Below are positions 24,326 to 38,531 of a stretch of DNA of 64,000 nt, one piece after another. Position numbers and translations under genes: made by a program. Position 1 is the stretch's first letter; each line of letters begins with the position of its first letter. The DNA lies in contig JAVTVJ010001837.1 of the NCBI GenBank assembly GCA_034509425.1, positions 248,001 to 312,000 of the forward strand, written 5' to 3'. Below the pieces are notes generated by a model. That model did no database searches. It was not told where the DNA came from and worked only from the letters and a program-made list of their open reading frames with translations. Origin of the DNA: Eopsaltria australis. Taxonomy: Eukaryota; Chordata; Aves; Passeriformes; Petroicidae.

Positions 24326-27300
24326 AGACAGTAATAAACAATTCCTTTTCTAGTTCACCTGTGTATTACTCTGAAACACTCAATGTCCCAAGCTGCATAT
24401 GACCACAATCTTCCTGGGCAAAGGAATGCATCTTGCTTTTGTCCTCTTATTTTTTCCGAGCTGAAACTTCAGTGTAAAGAATTTTCCTGTTTGTTTATGT
24501 TTTCAGAGACACTTGCAGTTTTCAATGAAAACAGATTAACGAAAAATAGTCTGTTGTCAAACACATTTTTATCAGATTAGGGAAGTTGCCATGCATACAT
24601 CTTGTACTGCATACCTTCTAGTATTCCTCTTTTTATGCAAATGAGCAGAAAAAGAAGATCAAATAATGAATAATTTTATATTAAAAAATGGTTTTATGTG
24701 CAACTCAATTTTGCTTGAAGTTTTTAACTAGTTCTTAGACTAGCTATTTAGCTTCTGCTTGGATTATCCTGGAATTCTGTGTAGGCACTGGGGTGGCTCA
24801 AATTTGCTGATAGGAATTCAACACTGGTTTAGGCTGAATATACTGAGAAGTCCTTTGGTATTAGTGGTCTCTGAACTGTTTGAAAGGAATGGTCTGGAAA
24901 TTTGTAAGTAGCAGGTCAAAGCTTCCAGTGGATATTGACAAGTATGAAGGAAGATGGGGAAAGGCAGTGAGATTAAAGTCAGAGAAAATCACAAAGGAAT
25001 AACAAAAGCAAGTTTATGGCTAGATGTGTATTGTCCACCCAGCATGGCAATACAGTTTCCATTTAGAGATACCCTCTCTCATCCTGCAGTTCTTGTCCTT
25101 GTCCCTGTCTATCCCAGTCTAGATGGAATTTTCGTCAGTGTTTTTCCAATATAGCACAGTGAGGGAGTTGGTTGAATCCTACTTTCCTGCTGTTGAGCAT
25201 TGTTCCTTGCTTTAATCGGAGTACAACCTTCTTTCCTCTAGTAGATATAGAATATGGTTATATTAAAATCTTTCCTCTAAAGTTAATTTTTCTGTTTCTT
25301 CTTTTTCTGAGGCCAGCAGCATGGGACAGCAAGAAGCTGAGAGGGAAGGGATCTGGGCTGCTGGGTGTCCCGCAGCTACATGCTCCAGCCCTCCTCTCAA
25401 AGGAAAACAACACACCAGTTAGTCAACCCTAGCAGTCCTTGTGGTCAATGCTTTTACAGCCATCTCCATTCCTGTTTATAAAACTTCCTTTTATTTATAA
25501 GTTTTATTCCAATGATTTTGCTTCTTGCAGAAGACAACATAGAGATTCTACATAAATGTAAAGTTTTTTATCTTCTTGTAAAACTGTTTAAATCCAGTGA
25601 GGGAGAGAAGTTCCTTCCCATGTTAATGTTTGCCTTTCTCATGCGATTAACACTTTAACCCAAAGGCTTTTTGTAGTAAAAAAAAGCAGGTGTCCACTGA
25701 CCTTCATACTAGAGTTACTGGGCTGGGGAATGACTGGGAAGGTATATCCAGCCCTCTCACTCCTGCACTGCAGTTAAAAGGAAATTAAATCTAAACTGTC
25801 TGAAAAATATTGCATGTATCTTCTCCTTCTGTGATGAATGTGTTACCGACGCAACTACTTGAGTTATTACTTTGGTTGTAGACACACTCTATTTCCTGAT
25901 TATCATAACTTGCAATAGATGTATTGAATTCACACACTAGGAGTAATGTTTCTTACTGAAACACATTTGTAAGTGGTATGTTTTATATATATGTAAGATG
26001 ATAAAAAAGTTGGATGTCTGATGCATAAAACCCATAAGGATGAGTGCACATCTTACCACACTGGCAGCAATAGGAATTGAGTCAACTGCTGTGCTCCAGA
26101 ATTTTTCTTCTCCTCTAAATGTGTTTCACATGAGTTTGTCAGCGAAAGCTATCTTGGAGACAAGAGGAAGTCCAGTTGCTTTGTTGAAAGTATATTGTGA
26201 ACCTTGAGAAGAGTTAAAAAAAATGGCTGACTTACATAGAAGGGAATTCCAGAGGAAAGGTTCAGCTGAGCTCATGGTCATTTATATAAGGAAAGAGTTA
26301 CTCAGAGCCCATAAAGCACTCTTTCTGCAAGCCGTGTCTCTGGTCCTGTCATGAGAACTCTGTGTAGGCACTTTGATAATTAGGTCAGGTCACACAAGGT
26401 ATTTCTCACATTATATGTGGGGCTGGATTGCCAGCTTAGGAAAGTTTAAAGTTATTCATTTGTCTAAAAATAATAAGAAAAAGGGAGCAGGACTGACTTT
26501 TCTACTCTCTGGAAACCAAAGCACATTCCCAGGTGCCCCAGGATTGTATGGCCCAGCTTTGAAGTTCAGGTTCCTTCCTGCTACTATTACCTAGCTCAAG
26601 TAGATTAGCAAAAAATTTTTTGCAGCTTCCAATTGTGCTTCCCAGACCTACATTCCCAGTTTAAGCCTAATGTGGATGAACAGGTGTCATTAAAAAATGC
26701 TCTGTGAATTAGCTAGTCAGAATAAAATTTTGTTTAAATTTTATGGTTTTAACCTGGTCAGTGTTGCAGAAATAGTTCAGAAACTCAAAGTAGCATTAAA
26801 CAAAGAAATCTGTAGAACTTCTTTCAGCCCTTCTCATGGCAGAAAACTGAGCTGTGACTAAAATCGTGCTGCGAAAGTGGCAATGGTGTGATGTTTTCAG
26901 CCCTAGACTATACATGGATCAAACTTATATTAAAATTAAGACAAAAACAATGTGCATTCTGCGCAACATAAACAGCTAATATTTGAAATAAAATTAGAGA
27001 GTGAAAAGCAAGAATGGGCTGGCCCCTTCCACACAAAACTTCGAAGTCAAAAAATGCAACACAAAGAAAGGAATCTTTATCACAAAGTGCTTGATGCACT
27101 CATTAAACTACTAGGAAGACATTCTTTGACAAGTAGCTTTACAATACTCTTAAAGAAAAGTGCCCAGTCAAAGGGTGTTTTCACATTATTTGAACCCAGG
27201 AGATGAAGTGAGTTAGGTGCTATAGATTTTCAAAAGAAACTGCAGCAAATGCATTATGCTAGATCCTGTTTAAGTACAGTGGTACATATGAATCTTTGAT

Positions 27301-30300
27301 CTTTCAAATATTGTGGGATCAAAGTATTCACTGTTTTGGATAGAAACCTGTGCTAAAATCAACTCATTATAGTTCTGGCCACAGAAAAGAACCAGGTACA
27401 AATGACTTTGAACTGATGCCACTCCAGGTAGTCTGTGCACTTTTGAGTTAATTAGCATGTCTTTGAACTTAATTTCTTTTCTGTTGCATGGTCTGGAATA
27501 AATAGCAGTTACTAATAATCTATTTAAAACTCATTTTTGTGCTACACTGTAACAGACAAAGAGAGAGAGAAAGATGAATAGAAATGCGTGGATATGTGTA
27601 TTTGCTCTCCTTACTCTTTTTAATATATACATTTTAAAAAAAATCACATCTAGCACCCTGGTTACCAATTTTTCTTAATTGGCAATGTTTCATCCTAAAC
27701 CAAGCACTCATAGTAGCATGAATTAATTAATATTAATGAAGGCACAAGAAAACCCTGCAGTGGGTCGTTCTTGCCACCAGTGCATATTTGACCATATAAA
27801 TACAGTTTGAAGTTTTAGAAGGCAGGAGGAGTGATTGCTTGCTTGTCTTTAAAGGGTGATTGTCATGACAAAATCAGCCCAGAGCTATACAGAGAAAAGC
27901 CCTGGATAAACACTTTGAAGGCAGGGTACTTGCAAGACGCCCAGACCCAGTGAAAATTTTGATCATCACTAATCAATGAACAGAAATGCTACACTTCACA
28001 GGTTTTTTTTTATATATCAAAGCAGGAGAATATTAGAAAAAGTAATAGAGAAGTTTTATTGACTCCTCAGCACATTTTCCCCACTCTTTTTCTATATAAC
28101 ACTGGCACCAAGCACCTAGCCTTTCACTCCACTTTTCATGTGGTTCAGGTCTGCTAGGTCCATACATGCTTCCTGCTGAGTAACATTAGAGACCTTTTCC
28201 ACTACTGGGCTTATTTCCTGCAGCACACAGGTGCCAAACAAAGTTTTTGGAGCACTGGCTCTCTTCTCGTTGTTGCAGTCCTTGCCAGCACTGCTAGCTA
28301 CATTTTGGTGTGTCCTTGGTGTGGGTACACAGATCATGGACGTTCCTGCCCATGCATGAGAAGCCTTTTACTCAGTGGACAGTCCCCGCAGCCCTCTTTG
28401 TACCTGGTTATACAGAAATGTCCTTGTTGGTGTACCTGCTACATGCACAAGGTTTTTAAGGCTTATAGGTCCCTCTGCATCATCTCTGAGTCCTTGTGAA
28501 TATGTAAACAAGAATGCCCATTCAGTCATGGATGCAGGAAACAAAAGATAACAGTCAGAGGGACTGGTAGCTCACAGATTCTGTTGCTTAGGAAATTGTC
28601 TCCAGGAATTCTTTCCTCTTACCTAACTACTTTATATTACCCTCCAAAGCAAAAACAAGGGGAAAAATCCTTTAAGTGAGAAAATTCCTAAAAGAAATAC
28701 ACAAGTATCACCCACAAAAAGATACAAGTCATTATAAACTCAAAGGCTTGAATAGCTGAAATTATTTCAGTTTTGAAAAATGCACATGAATTACTGAGAG
28801 TAACTTGCAATTTAGGCTAACAGTGATTTGATTCTGCAAGAATGTTTTTCTTTAAGAAATGAGTAAGAAATTACCTAGAAACTTAAGAGGGTTTCTTTTC
28901 AAACATTTACAATAAAGAAACTTTCTTTTTTCAATGAAGTATGGAGGTTTTGCTAGAGATTAGAATGAATTTTTTTCTTTCAATTCCCCCTAAAATGCAC
29001 ATAGGGCAATGAGCTGAATTTGCATGTCAAGTCAGCTTGGCATTCCATAACTGTTGAATGTTACCGGGATATGGACTTTGCTTTTTGAACTTTGTAGTAT
29101 TTCCCATTTGGAAAATTTAATTTCTAATTTCACTCTTCCTCATGAATTCTTTAGAACAGAATCCACTGAACGGAGTAAGGCCTAACCTGATGGAGTGAGC
29201 TGAAGCATATAACTTTGAGAAATCTGTGATTCAGCATACTCTTGGACTGGAAGTATATTCAGTGATCAGGCACATAAGACAAGACTCATCTATAAGCAGT
29301 TCAGTGTATGGGATGCCATTGTTGAATATTGCAATCAAAAGAGGCTTTCAGTGCCTCTATTTACTGCTTGAACCTTACACTGCTGAGTTCTCCTCCCATA
29401 AAAAAGATTAAGTAGTGCCCTAAATTTTTCTACAAAAAATAAATCAGTGCAAAGGTAGCTTATTCCCTTTGTCTTGCTTGTCTATCTGTGGTTCCTTAAA
29501 GGTATGCAAAGTTTGACTGAAGTGCCTATTTGTCCAGAACAAAAGCTGCTTCAACTCTTTCAGCTTTGTCAACAATGTCAGAGGAGAGCAAGTAAGTTGT
29601 CAGGGAAAGGGAAAAAAAAGTAGTGCAATATTTCAGCCTAGAGCTTTGTAAACAAGGTCTTAAATATATTATTCATGTACCTCATTCCTCATGTTTGTAT
29701 TGTGCTGACACACTTCTGTAACACTAAATAAATTACTAATGCATTTGGCATTTATAGGTTTCCTTCCTCATGCTTTCTCTACCACAACCCCTCAAAAGAA
29801 AATTTCTTCCAAGATTCCCTGTCCAAACACTTATTGCATTTCATTGCCTGTTAGATGTCATAAATTAAAACAAAACCAAAAAAAGAGAAGATATTTAGAT
29901 GGAAATTAAGCTAACTGAATTATTTAACAAATAGATGCTTCATGGAAATGCATAATTTATTCTAAATGTGTGGAAAGGAGCTTTAAGGTTATGGTGCTGT
30001 TAAGGCAAACAACTTTTTTTCCTCATATCTTTCAAGTTACCAAGCTACTGTCAACCAACTGAGTAGCAAGGTGGGAATAACATATGTTCTTCTTTGAAGA
30101 CACATGTCAAATGTAAGCCTTTTCAGGTCCTACTGGCTTGTGTTTTAGTTAAACTGGTTAACTAGAAAGTGAGATAGTTGAATTTGAGCTAGCTGTTGAA
30201 AGTGCATAGTGTAGTAAAAGGTTCAATAAATCAAAAGTGAGAGTGTGAGTGTGCATGCCTGTGATGAAGAGAGATGAAGGCAGACAAAATGGTTAACGTT

Positions 30301-30303
30301 TTT
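24326..30303. other. AT-rich sequence, no gene recognised
   Basis: Nearly 6 kb without a recognisable repeat family or credible exon. Frames at 25172-25432 and 26952-27206 (plus) carry no motif. A GC-richer patch at 28110-28490 was inspected and gave nothing recognisable. Confidence 0.5.
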
Positions 30304-30755
30304 AAAATCATGGAATTATTTAGGTTGTAAAAGATCCATTACCATTGAGTCTAACCATTAACCTAACACAGGCAAGTGCAACACTAAACCACATCCCTTA
30401 GCATCATATCTATATGTGTTTATAAATGTCTCCAGGGATGGGGACCCAACCACTCCCACATGCAATCTGTGCCAATACCTGGATAATCTTTCAGTGAAGA
30501 AATTTTTTTCTAATATCCAATCCAAACCTCCTTGTCACAGTGAGAGACCTTTCAGTCTCATCCTCTGCCTTGCTACTTTGGAGAACAACCTCCACCTGGC
30601 TACTTCCTCCTTCCATGTACTAGTAGAGAGTGAAAGGTCCCCCGTGAGTCTCCTCTCCAGACTAAACAGACCCTATTCCCTCATTCGCTTCTTGTATGAT
30701 TTGTTTCTCGAACCCTTCACCAGCTGTAATGTCCTTCTTTGGACAGGCTTAATGG
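30304..30755 (-). mobile_element. CR1 LINE 3' portion, minus strand
   Basis: The left edge carries the minus-strand CR1 3' terminus (an ATCATGGAATTATTTAGG-like phrase), followed by the 3' UTR with the AACCATTAACCTA phrase and the antisense end of ORF2 up to about 30755. The plus-strand frame of 121 codons across it is antisense to the CR1 and is not a gene. The 5' end is truncated. Confidence 0.9.
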
Positions 30756-31511
30756 AACTTTACAACAAGGTCATAAATTAAGCCAAAGAGAAGCAGCAGG
30801 AAAGTTTTTGAAAGCTCCATATTCTAGACCTAGGGAGAAACTGGAAGAGCTACAAGTTATGTGCTGTGAAAAATATGGCATGATAAGCACTACAGAGTCA
30901 TGGGATTTTGTTAGTGGCTTAGCTCTTGAGTGATTTTAAATAGTGGGACATGATTTTTATAGTATTTGTCAAAAAAGTACATGATCTCTCCACTCCTGAA
31001 AACATGAGATCAGGATGTGCTGAATGTCTCTGGGCAGGGAAGAGTAAAACAATGGGCAACAATATTGTAGTATGGAATACACTAAAAGAAAAATGATGGT
31101 TCGTTGAGTAGCCAACAATGTGAATAAATAAAGTACTACACAAAGAAATTTGAAATGTTCAGTGACTTTTTTCTTCATTTGTAACAAATGGGTAATTATG
31201 GGTAATTATGATCAGATTTTTAGTATTATTTGATGATAACAATCTGGAGTAGGAACCTGAGCGAGAAAAGTGGGAAAATACTAAAAAGAATATAAAGCTT
31301 GGAAGTTATTTGAGCCCAGCTAGGTAGATCATATAATGCTAACAGTGGAAGCTGAATTAGCTCCTTAAGTGTTAATGATTATATTCAAGTACTCAAGAAA
31401 AAAAATACAAAGAATGTAAGAGAAAGAAAACACACATTAAAGGGTACAGACTAGCTTAAACTCATTAAATGAACAGCTACTGGAATGAATATTATATGCA
31501 TAAATCAGATA
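30756..31511. other. AT-rich sequence, no gene recognised
   Basis: No gene is recognised. A 10-bp unit is tandemly duplicated at 31190-31209. Confidence 0.55.
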
Positions 31512-32557
31512 GGAACCCGGAACCGGATGAGTGGGCAGTGAGACTGAGAACCAGCTGAACAGCAGATCCCAGAGGTCATAATCAGTGGGACAGGGTCAAG
31601 TTGGAGGCCTGTTCCTAGTGGTGTCCCCCAAGGTTCAATACTGGGCCCAGTTTTGCTTAACTTATCCATCAATGACTTGGATGAAGGGGCAGAAGCTCCT
31701 CAGCAATTTCACTGATAACACAAAGCTGGGAGGAGTGGCCGATACCCCAGAGGGCTCTGCAGCCCTTCAGAAGGAGCACAACAGCCTGGAGAGGTGGGCA
31801 GAGAGGAACCTTCTGAAATTCAGCAAGGGCAAATGCAGGGTCCTGCACCTGGAAGGAGCAACCCCAGGCACCAGCAGAGGCTGGGGGTGACCTGCTGGCA
31901 AGCAGCTCTGTGGAGAAGGAGCTGGGGGTCCTGGTGGACAACAAGCTGTCCATGAGCCAGCAGTGTGCCCTGGTGGCCAGGGCCAATGATGACTTGGGGT
32001 GCTTTATGAAGAGTGTTGCCAGCAGGTCAAGGGAGGTGACCCTGACCCTCTACTCAGCCCTGGTGAGACCTCACCTGGAGTGCTGTGTCCAGTTCTAGTC
32101 ATCAGCACAGGAGAAACATGGAGCTCTGGAGCAGGTTCAGTGGAGGGCAACAAAGATGATTAAGGGAGTATCTTTCTTATGAGGAAGGGCTGAGTTGGGC
32201 CTGTTCAGCCTCATTACGAGACTACTGATGTGGGACCTCATCAATTTCTAGAAGTATTTGAAGGGAGTATGTCAAGAAGCCCAGGCTCTTTTTGGTGGTG
32301 CCAAGCAATAGAACAAGAGGTAATGGACAGTAACTGACCCACAGGAAGTTCCAACTGAAGAACTTTCTGAGCAGGTGCCCACACACTGGAACAGACTGCC
32401 CAGAGAGATTGTGGAGTTCCTCTCATTGGAGAGGTTCAAGAACCATCCAGACCCAATCCTGTGCCGTGTGCTCTGGGGTGACCCAGTCTGAGCAAGGAGG
32501 TTGGACCAGAACACCCATTGTTGCTCCTCCCAACCTGACCAATTCTGTGATTTTTGA
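31512..32557 (+). mobile_element. CR1 LINE, ORF2 C-terminal half and 3' end, plus strand
   Basis: This is a 1.05-kb 5'-truncated CR1. It encodes the reverse-transcriptase palm onward in broken frames. The catalytic Phe-Ala-Asp-Asp box is at 31708-31719 but reads Phe-Thr-Asp-Asn, so the second catalytic aspartate is lost. Downstream come the Ala-Glu-Arg-Asn-Leu and Ser-Arg-Glu-Val-Thr segments of the thumb region, then the 3' UTR and two octamers (32542-32549 and 32550-32557). Frameshifts split it into at least two open pieces (31585-31890 and 31910-32098). It is highly similar, in opposite orientation, to 40.2-41.2 kb and probably belongs to the same subfamily. Confidence 0.95.
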
Positions 32558-35500
32558 GAGCACAGTAACTGGGCAAATTACTCTGAGAGGAAAAGCCAAC
32601 GAAAAAGAGTTTATACCATCATGGACTACCAGTCAATGTTTTCATAAATCTGATGGAGACAGACAAAAATGGACAGACAGATGACTCGTCAAAAATGTTT
32701 GCATTACCTTAAGTGGATGTCAAACTGAAATTTAGCTAGTAATCAGTTACTTTTGTAAGGAAGCATATAGTATCACGCAGCTGAAGCCCACATAAATGAC
32801 AAGTTTGAACCTTCTTTGTCTAGTATGCATGTTCAAAATGTCATTAATCTTAGACTCCAAGGACTCACGATTTCTTACAGTGATCAGAGTATTTTGGACA
32901 AAGGAATGACTAAAAATATTAGACGAGATTAGATTAGATTAGATTTGATAGTCCAGAAATAGATAGTTTAAACCAAACTTCCCACATGCCCATCTTGTAT
33001 TATTTTCTTGCAGTGCTGGTTCTAGCTGCAGGGCTACATATCTGTTCCAGCATTCTGGACCACAGAAAGTCTACCTTGATACACTTTCTGAGCCCTGGTG
33101 ATCCTTTCTTACTCCTCTCAAGAGTCATGTCAAGATATGGAGAGGCAAAACCAGCTTTGGGCAAAAACAAAGTTCCTCACACTGTTCCCTGTTATGAAAA
33201 ACACAAGGTGCCCCTCTGATGGAGTCATCAGACTTAGTGTCTGGATCTCCCTAGAAAGCTAGATGGTTAAGAAATATGTCTGTATGAAAGGTGGACAAAG
33301 TTATGGGCATTGCTTGTGGGACTTGGAAAGGACTGAGGAAGATAAGGGTAGGCTTCCCTGTGTGACTTGACCAGTCAGCTGTTCTGAAGAGTGTTTTTGA
33401 TGTGCACTCTGACACCTGAACTGACTGACCTTGTATTGAACGCAGCAGCTTTGTGCCACTCACATGGAGCTGTATGTGCTCTTTCCTCTGCAGCACATAT
33501 GGTGGAGTGTGGGGAATGAGTGAGGGCAGGGCAAAGGGAGATGTGAGCCTAGAGTGCTGGGAACTGTACAGCCTGGGAGGTGTTCTGAAAACAAATAGCA
33601 CACCTTCCCACCGGCTTTTCTCTGTGTCTGTGTAAAAGTCTGTGGGACAGAAGCAATGGTCATCCAGAAATGTGACAGCAAGGCAGACTGAGCTAGCTGG
33701 GAGGAAAGGGGATCAGAGTATGTATGCAGGACATACAGAGGTGTGGAACAGCAGCAGATGTCGACTTCCATGTGACCCCAGCAGCAAGGGTCTGAAGAGA
33801 TGTCCAATGCTGCATCCTTGCAGAGGTGGGCATGTTGCTACAGTGAGACATGTGCTGGCAGACACTAGTGTCAACAGAGACAGCTCTGCCCTCCCCGTGG
33901 GACATCCACACTGAATGCAGGAAGGTGAGGGAGTAATTAAAAGCCTGGGCAACCTCCTGGTCTGAGCTGCTTCCCCATGTCATTCACTGTAAAGACATTG
34001 ATGGTGGTAAGGAAAAACTGCCTTGAGGATGTTAGGCAGGGATGCTCTCACAGGGCAGTATAGATGCTGTACCATGAGTACTTATACTTCACAGCCACAG
34101 TCTTTAAGCAACAGAGTGAGATGGAAACTCTTACTCCCACTTCTGTACTTATGCAGTCATTATTTACATTTTCTCTCCTTACATGCACTCGCACAAGTCC
34201 AAAGCATTAAATAATTCAGAAGTGTAACAAGTACTAAAAAAAAAAAGAAGGAAACCTGTTAATGATCACATTTTTTATCTTACAGTGTACCGAGTGCTCT
34301 AGTACCAATATCACACCTTTTCGTCTTGAGCTGTCACTTCATCAGCTTCCTTTCTCTTCTTTTTTTGCCAGACTTAATCACATTTCCCATGTGTTGCAGC
34401 TAAAATCCAAATATTTCTAGTGCCTCATGTACTTTTTCCAACTTCAGCAAGTGAAACAAGACACTATCTTAAGAAAGAGATGAACATTTTCTTCAATGCC
34501 AATTTTGACATTTTTTCTACTTGTTTCTTATTATAGTAATAAATGAAAGATAATCAAGGGTAGCAGCCAAACCTATGAAAATTACCCAAATCTTTTTGCT
34601 CAGAAATTACCTTCACAGTTAAATTGCTACACAATATTGCTTTCACCTCTCGATATAAAAAGCAAGATTTTTCAAAGTGCAGAAAATCACCCAATAAAAA
34701 CCTGTGGGATGGTTGATATGCTGTAAAATAAGAATATAGTGTGTTAGCAGGTCTTAGAGTTTTGGTTCCTTGAAGCCATTATCATGCGTTTCTGTTTTGA
34801 GGAAGAATGAGTTTTAGGGAGTTCTAAGAAGCTATTTAAATGAAAATAAATAATATTGGGTGAAATTGTGAAGCCTTCTTGTACTTTCATTTTGACAAGT
34901 ATAATCCAATTATCTTCAATGGTATTTTAGATTAAACACTTTCAGATTTGGCCTCAATAACAATAAAAAAAAGAAATATTAAGATGAGATAAATAATCTT
35001 CTTCCTTTTACATATCCCTAGTCCCATCAGCAATCTTGTGTCTATCTGCTCTCTGTTTCAAGAGCCTGATGCTCCAGCTCATAAAATAGAAAAGTTTCAA
35101 TTCTATTCACTTCATTAAACAATACTGCTAAAATAAAAAAAAAAAAGAAGCTAAAATCAGCACAGTATAAAATAAAAACTCTAATTTTAATAGAGGACTA
35201 ATCTTTGATAAGCAGGAAAGCCACTAGCCTATATTTGAGTTTCAATCGTGTCTCTAAGAGGAAGCTTGAAGTCTATAACTTATTGTGGGAGTTAAAATTT
35301 TGTTTTGTCTTTTATACTTTATTAGTGATTTCTGTACATAATATCTATGGTCCAAATTTTGACACCTCAAAGACAGTATTGGAAATGGGAAAAGTTGAGA
35401 AGGAAATTCATATATTCAGTCCTAGGTGCAGAGTCTCCTGACAAGCTTTGTACACAACTTCCTCATTTCTCTTGGTTGTCACATGTGAAACTAGATGGAA

Positions 35501-37439
35501 CACTTCAACTAAGTTTTGTTGCAGAGGTGCATTGATTTTGTTCACTTTTTAAAGAGGAAGTATCCTTTTCCAAGGTCTCCACTCTTCTGCATCTAGGGAA
35601 TAAAAAACCTCTTTCTACCTGGAAGAAGCATGGAAAGTGTTTGAGATACTTCCCCAACACAGAGGAGGTGAGATAAGGAGACTGTGCATGTGAGAAAGAG
35701 TTATTTAATTTTTTTACAAATTAGAATATAAATTATTTGGTACAGGGACTGTTTTTTACCTAATATTACAATGGCTGTTGGAGGTTAAGACCAAGATTTT
35801 GAAAATGTCCCTGGCCACCAATATGAAGACAATTGAGAAGGAATTTTATGGCAGCTATGATCGAAATAAAAGATTTCTTGCCTTCCTTCTCCCTTTAAAC
35901 ACAGATCACAGCTCCAAGATCCCCCTCATTTTCAGGACTCTTTTGTTCAACTAAGAAGTGAATTCTGGCAGCCTGCCTTGAGGATCTTGCAGTAATTGAC
36001 TGCTAGTTTCAGTGTCTTCTTCTTAGAAGGATAAAGCAGGGGCTGCCCACTAAACCTTGGTAAGAGCAGCAGAGGAAGTGAATTTGAGATGCACGACCAC
36101 ATGGGTCTAACACTTCTCTTAAAGAGACAGAACATCTGACAGCTACAGGATCAGTCAAAATCATGTTCATTTGGAATCTACCATCCAGTAAAGGCAAAAT
36201 TCATATGTTTTTTACACCCATTTATTGCAACAAAATACAAAGTGTGAAACTGTTCTTACCAGAACACACAACTGATGAGACAAGCAAAGTGCATTCCGTT
36301 TTTCTCTCATCTCATTAAGGGAGTGCACAGCAGATATGCCCTTCCTCTGCTCATAACCAAGACTCAGTCCTCCTAGATGCCTTTTACCACACCATTCTTC
36401 TCATAACATCCCTTTACCATCTGGTATCTTCCCCTTCTGCAGGACAACAAAATGTCACTTGTTGAATCACAGACTGTCCCTAAGAGGGTTAAGTTTTTTT
36501 AAATCTGGAGAAAGAAAAACAACCTGTTTATGTGAATTTCTGGAAATGTTATTTGAAAACAAACGTGCCAGTTCTTCTAGCTTCTTTAAGATTCCTTATC
36601 ATAATCAAAAGTACAAAACCAGTGATGCTTCCCCACATATACTAGGTAAACAAATCTTGATTTTGCAGGTGCATTTGGTGGAAGTGAAATTGATGCTAAA
36701 CCTAAAGCATGGGCAGGGTAAGACTGAATGGAAAGACAGTTTTCTTCATTAACAATTGTTTGAAAATAATCTTACCGAGAAATGAATTCTTTAAAGACAG
36801 GCTGCAAACACTGTAACTGTGTGAAAGAAGTATAGCTATATAACATAATTGTCTCCCTGTGATAGAGTGGAAATCAAGTCTTCACATTGATTGACATGTA
36901 CATAAGTCACAGTTTTACAGGAATTTTAAATAGTGACTCAAAATTTTTACCTTACCATCTCCATTCATGTACTAATTTCCATTTTCTGGTGTAATTTTTC
37001 ATGTCATTATCACTCTATGTATTTTCCTTTTATACACTGCATTCACTTCATTTCCTCCTTTCATTTTATTTCCTTTGATACCCTAACAGCTGGGTTTAAG
37101 AAAGTGTCACTTTTATTTACTGTCACTACAGGCAAGGAAATTAGCACCTTGATGGGAGGCGTACTACATGGAGCATATAGGCATTACAGAGCTCTTAAAC
37201 ACATTTCACTTCACTGTGATTAAAAAAATTTAAACCAGGCATCAGCCACTTCCTTTTCTCCCTACACTGCTTTTGCAGAATGACAGCAACAGAAATGTGC
37301 ATTATGAAAAGTAGCTCAAGCTTCACCCTCCATGCTCTTGTCAGAGGATAGCAGGAATAATGAACTTTCTTTTCCATATATGATCTGAGACCAGAAAAAT
37401 AATGTACTAGTCAACCTAATGTCTTTTTAGTCAATTTCC
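32558..37439. other. Mostly AT-rich sequence, no gene recognised
   Basis: No repeat family is recognised apart from a short AGATT tandem (32926-32945). The GC-richer interval 33400-34000 has overlapping frames on both strands, none with a motif, so I read them as compositional. Confidence 0.5.
32926..32945. repeat. (AGATT)4 microsatellite
   Basis: Four perfect AGATT units are followed by a degenerate one. Confidence 0.95.
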
Positions 37440-38462
37440 CACTACAGCAGCAATGGTTACCTCTGAAATATCCCAGGGTTAACTGTGGTTAGAGCTTAAG
37501 AGCTGGATCATGACCAATGTTGGGGGTTGAAGGGACAAGGAGTTCCCACCTTCAGGTAACATCAATCTGTGAGAGACTGAAACGGCAATGACTCAAACAA
37601 TTGACCATGTGTGGAAGCAGTGGCTGTTTTGCTGAGGCCAGGTTTGACCCACCCAGCTGAAGGGGGGGAAAAGAGGTTTTGGGTGTGTGATGGTGAAGCC
37701 TGTGATCTGTGTAAGAACAGTTCAGGTGCAGAGAGAGTGCGCAGCTGCCACTGGAGGATGACCATGCAAACTGACCTGTGCTTTAGCAGCAACTGGAGTT
37801 TGAGCCAGATGAGGCAAGAGGCTGATAAGAAACAGACCCCACTAGGTGAGATAGTGCTTTTTAGTATGCCAATGCCCTCCATGCACAACTGGATCAGGTG
37901 TGAAAGCTCTCGTCTGGGGAAGTACCAGGACATTCACATGAGAACTTGAAGGTATCCAGCCCTCCGGATGAGCCATAACTGGCTCAACTACACTGATGTG
38001 AGAGGCAGCTGTCATGTCTTAGAAGGTGCCACAGACTACCAAAGACCCCCAAAGTGCCCCCAGACTCACTTCTGGGGTCTTCCACCAGAGGATTACACAT
38101 GACCCACAGTGTTGCATCAGATGGTGTAAAACTCCCACGGTCCCAGAGGAGTTTTCTGAGTGTTCCCATCAACCTGAAGGTACATTAACCTATTGAACTC
38201 TGTGTTTCATGGGCTTCCCCTGCCCCTGACGGATCCAGACTTTGACCATCACTTCAACCAGAGGATACTGAAATTGCAACAATCAAGTCTTGTCACTGGA
38301 TCTATGGATGGTGACATCTTTTTACTCTTATTCTTTCTTTTTTATTTCTTTTTTTTCTTTATATGCTTTTACATTGCTATATTTCTATAGATAATGACCC
38401 AAATGGCTACATACCTCCTTTCCATTGCAACCAAAGTGTTCTAAAATAAACCCTACATGTAC
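37440..38462 (+). mobile_element. Probable LTR-derived block, plus strand
   Basis: About 1 kb of GC-richer sequence is followed by a T-rich/TTCTTT segment (38318-38360), an AATAAA signal near 38445 and a short downstream tail, the order expected of an LTR ending in R and U5. Both strands stay open for over 100 codons near 37562-37949, but neither peptide has a known motif. There are no certain TG/CA ends or target duplication, so the limits are approximate and the family is unassigned. An ancient non-LTR origin is possible. Confidence 0.35.
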
Positions 38463-38531
38463 TTTCACTCTGAGTGACCGGTGTTCATACGCATTTGAAT
38501 GAACACTGGTCATTCAGTGTTGTTTCACTCT
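38463..38531. repeat. Hairpin flanked by a 9-bp direct repeat
   Basis: The arms 38471-38488 and 38499-38516 are 18 bases each and pair except for two transition mismatches, which would be G-U pairs in a plus-strand RNA. The loop is 10 bases. The 9-mer TTTCACTCT stands at 38463-38471 and again at 38523-38531, immediately around the hairpin. This looks like a miniature insertion with a target duplication, or a conserved hairpin at the end of the LTR-like block. Confidence 0.8.
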
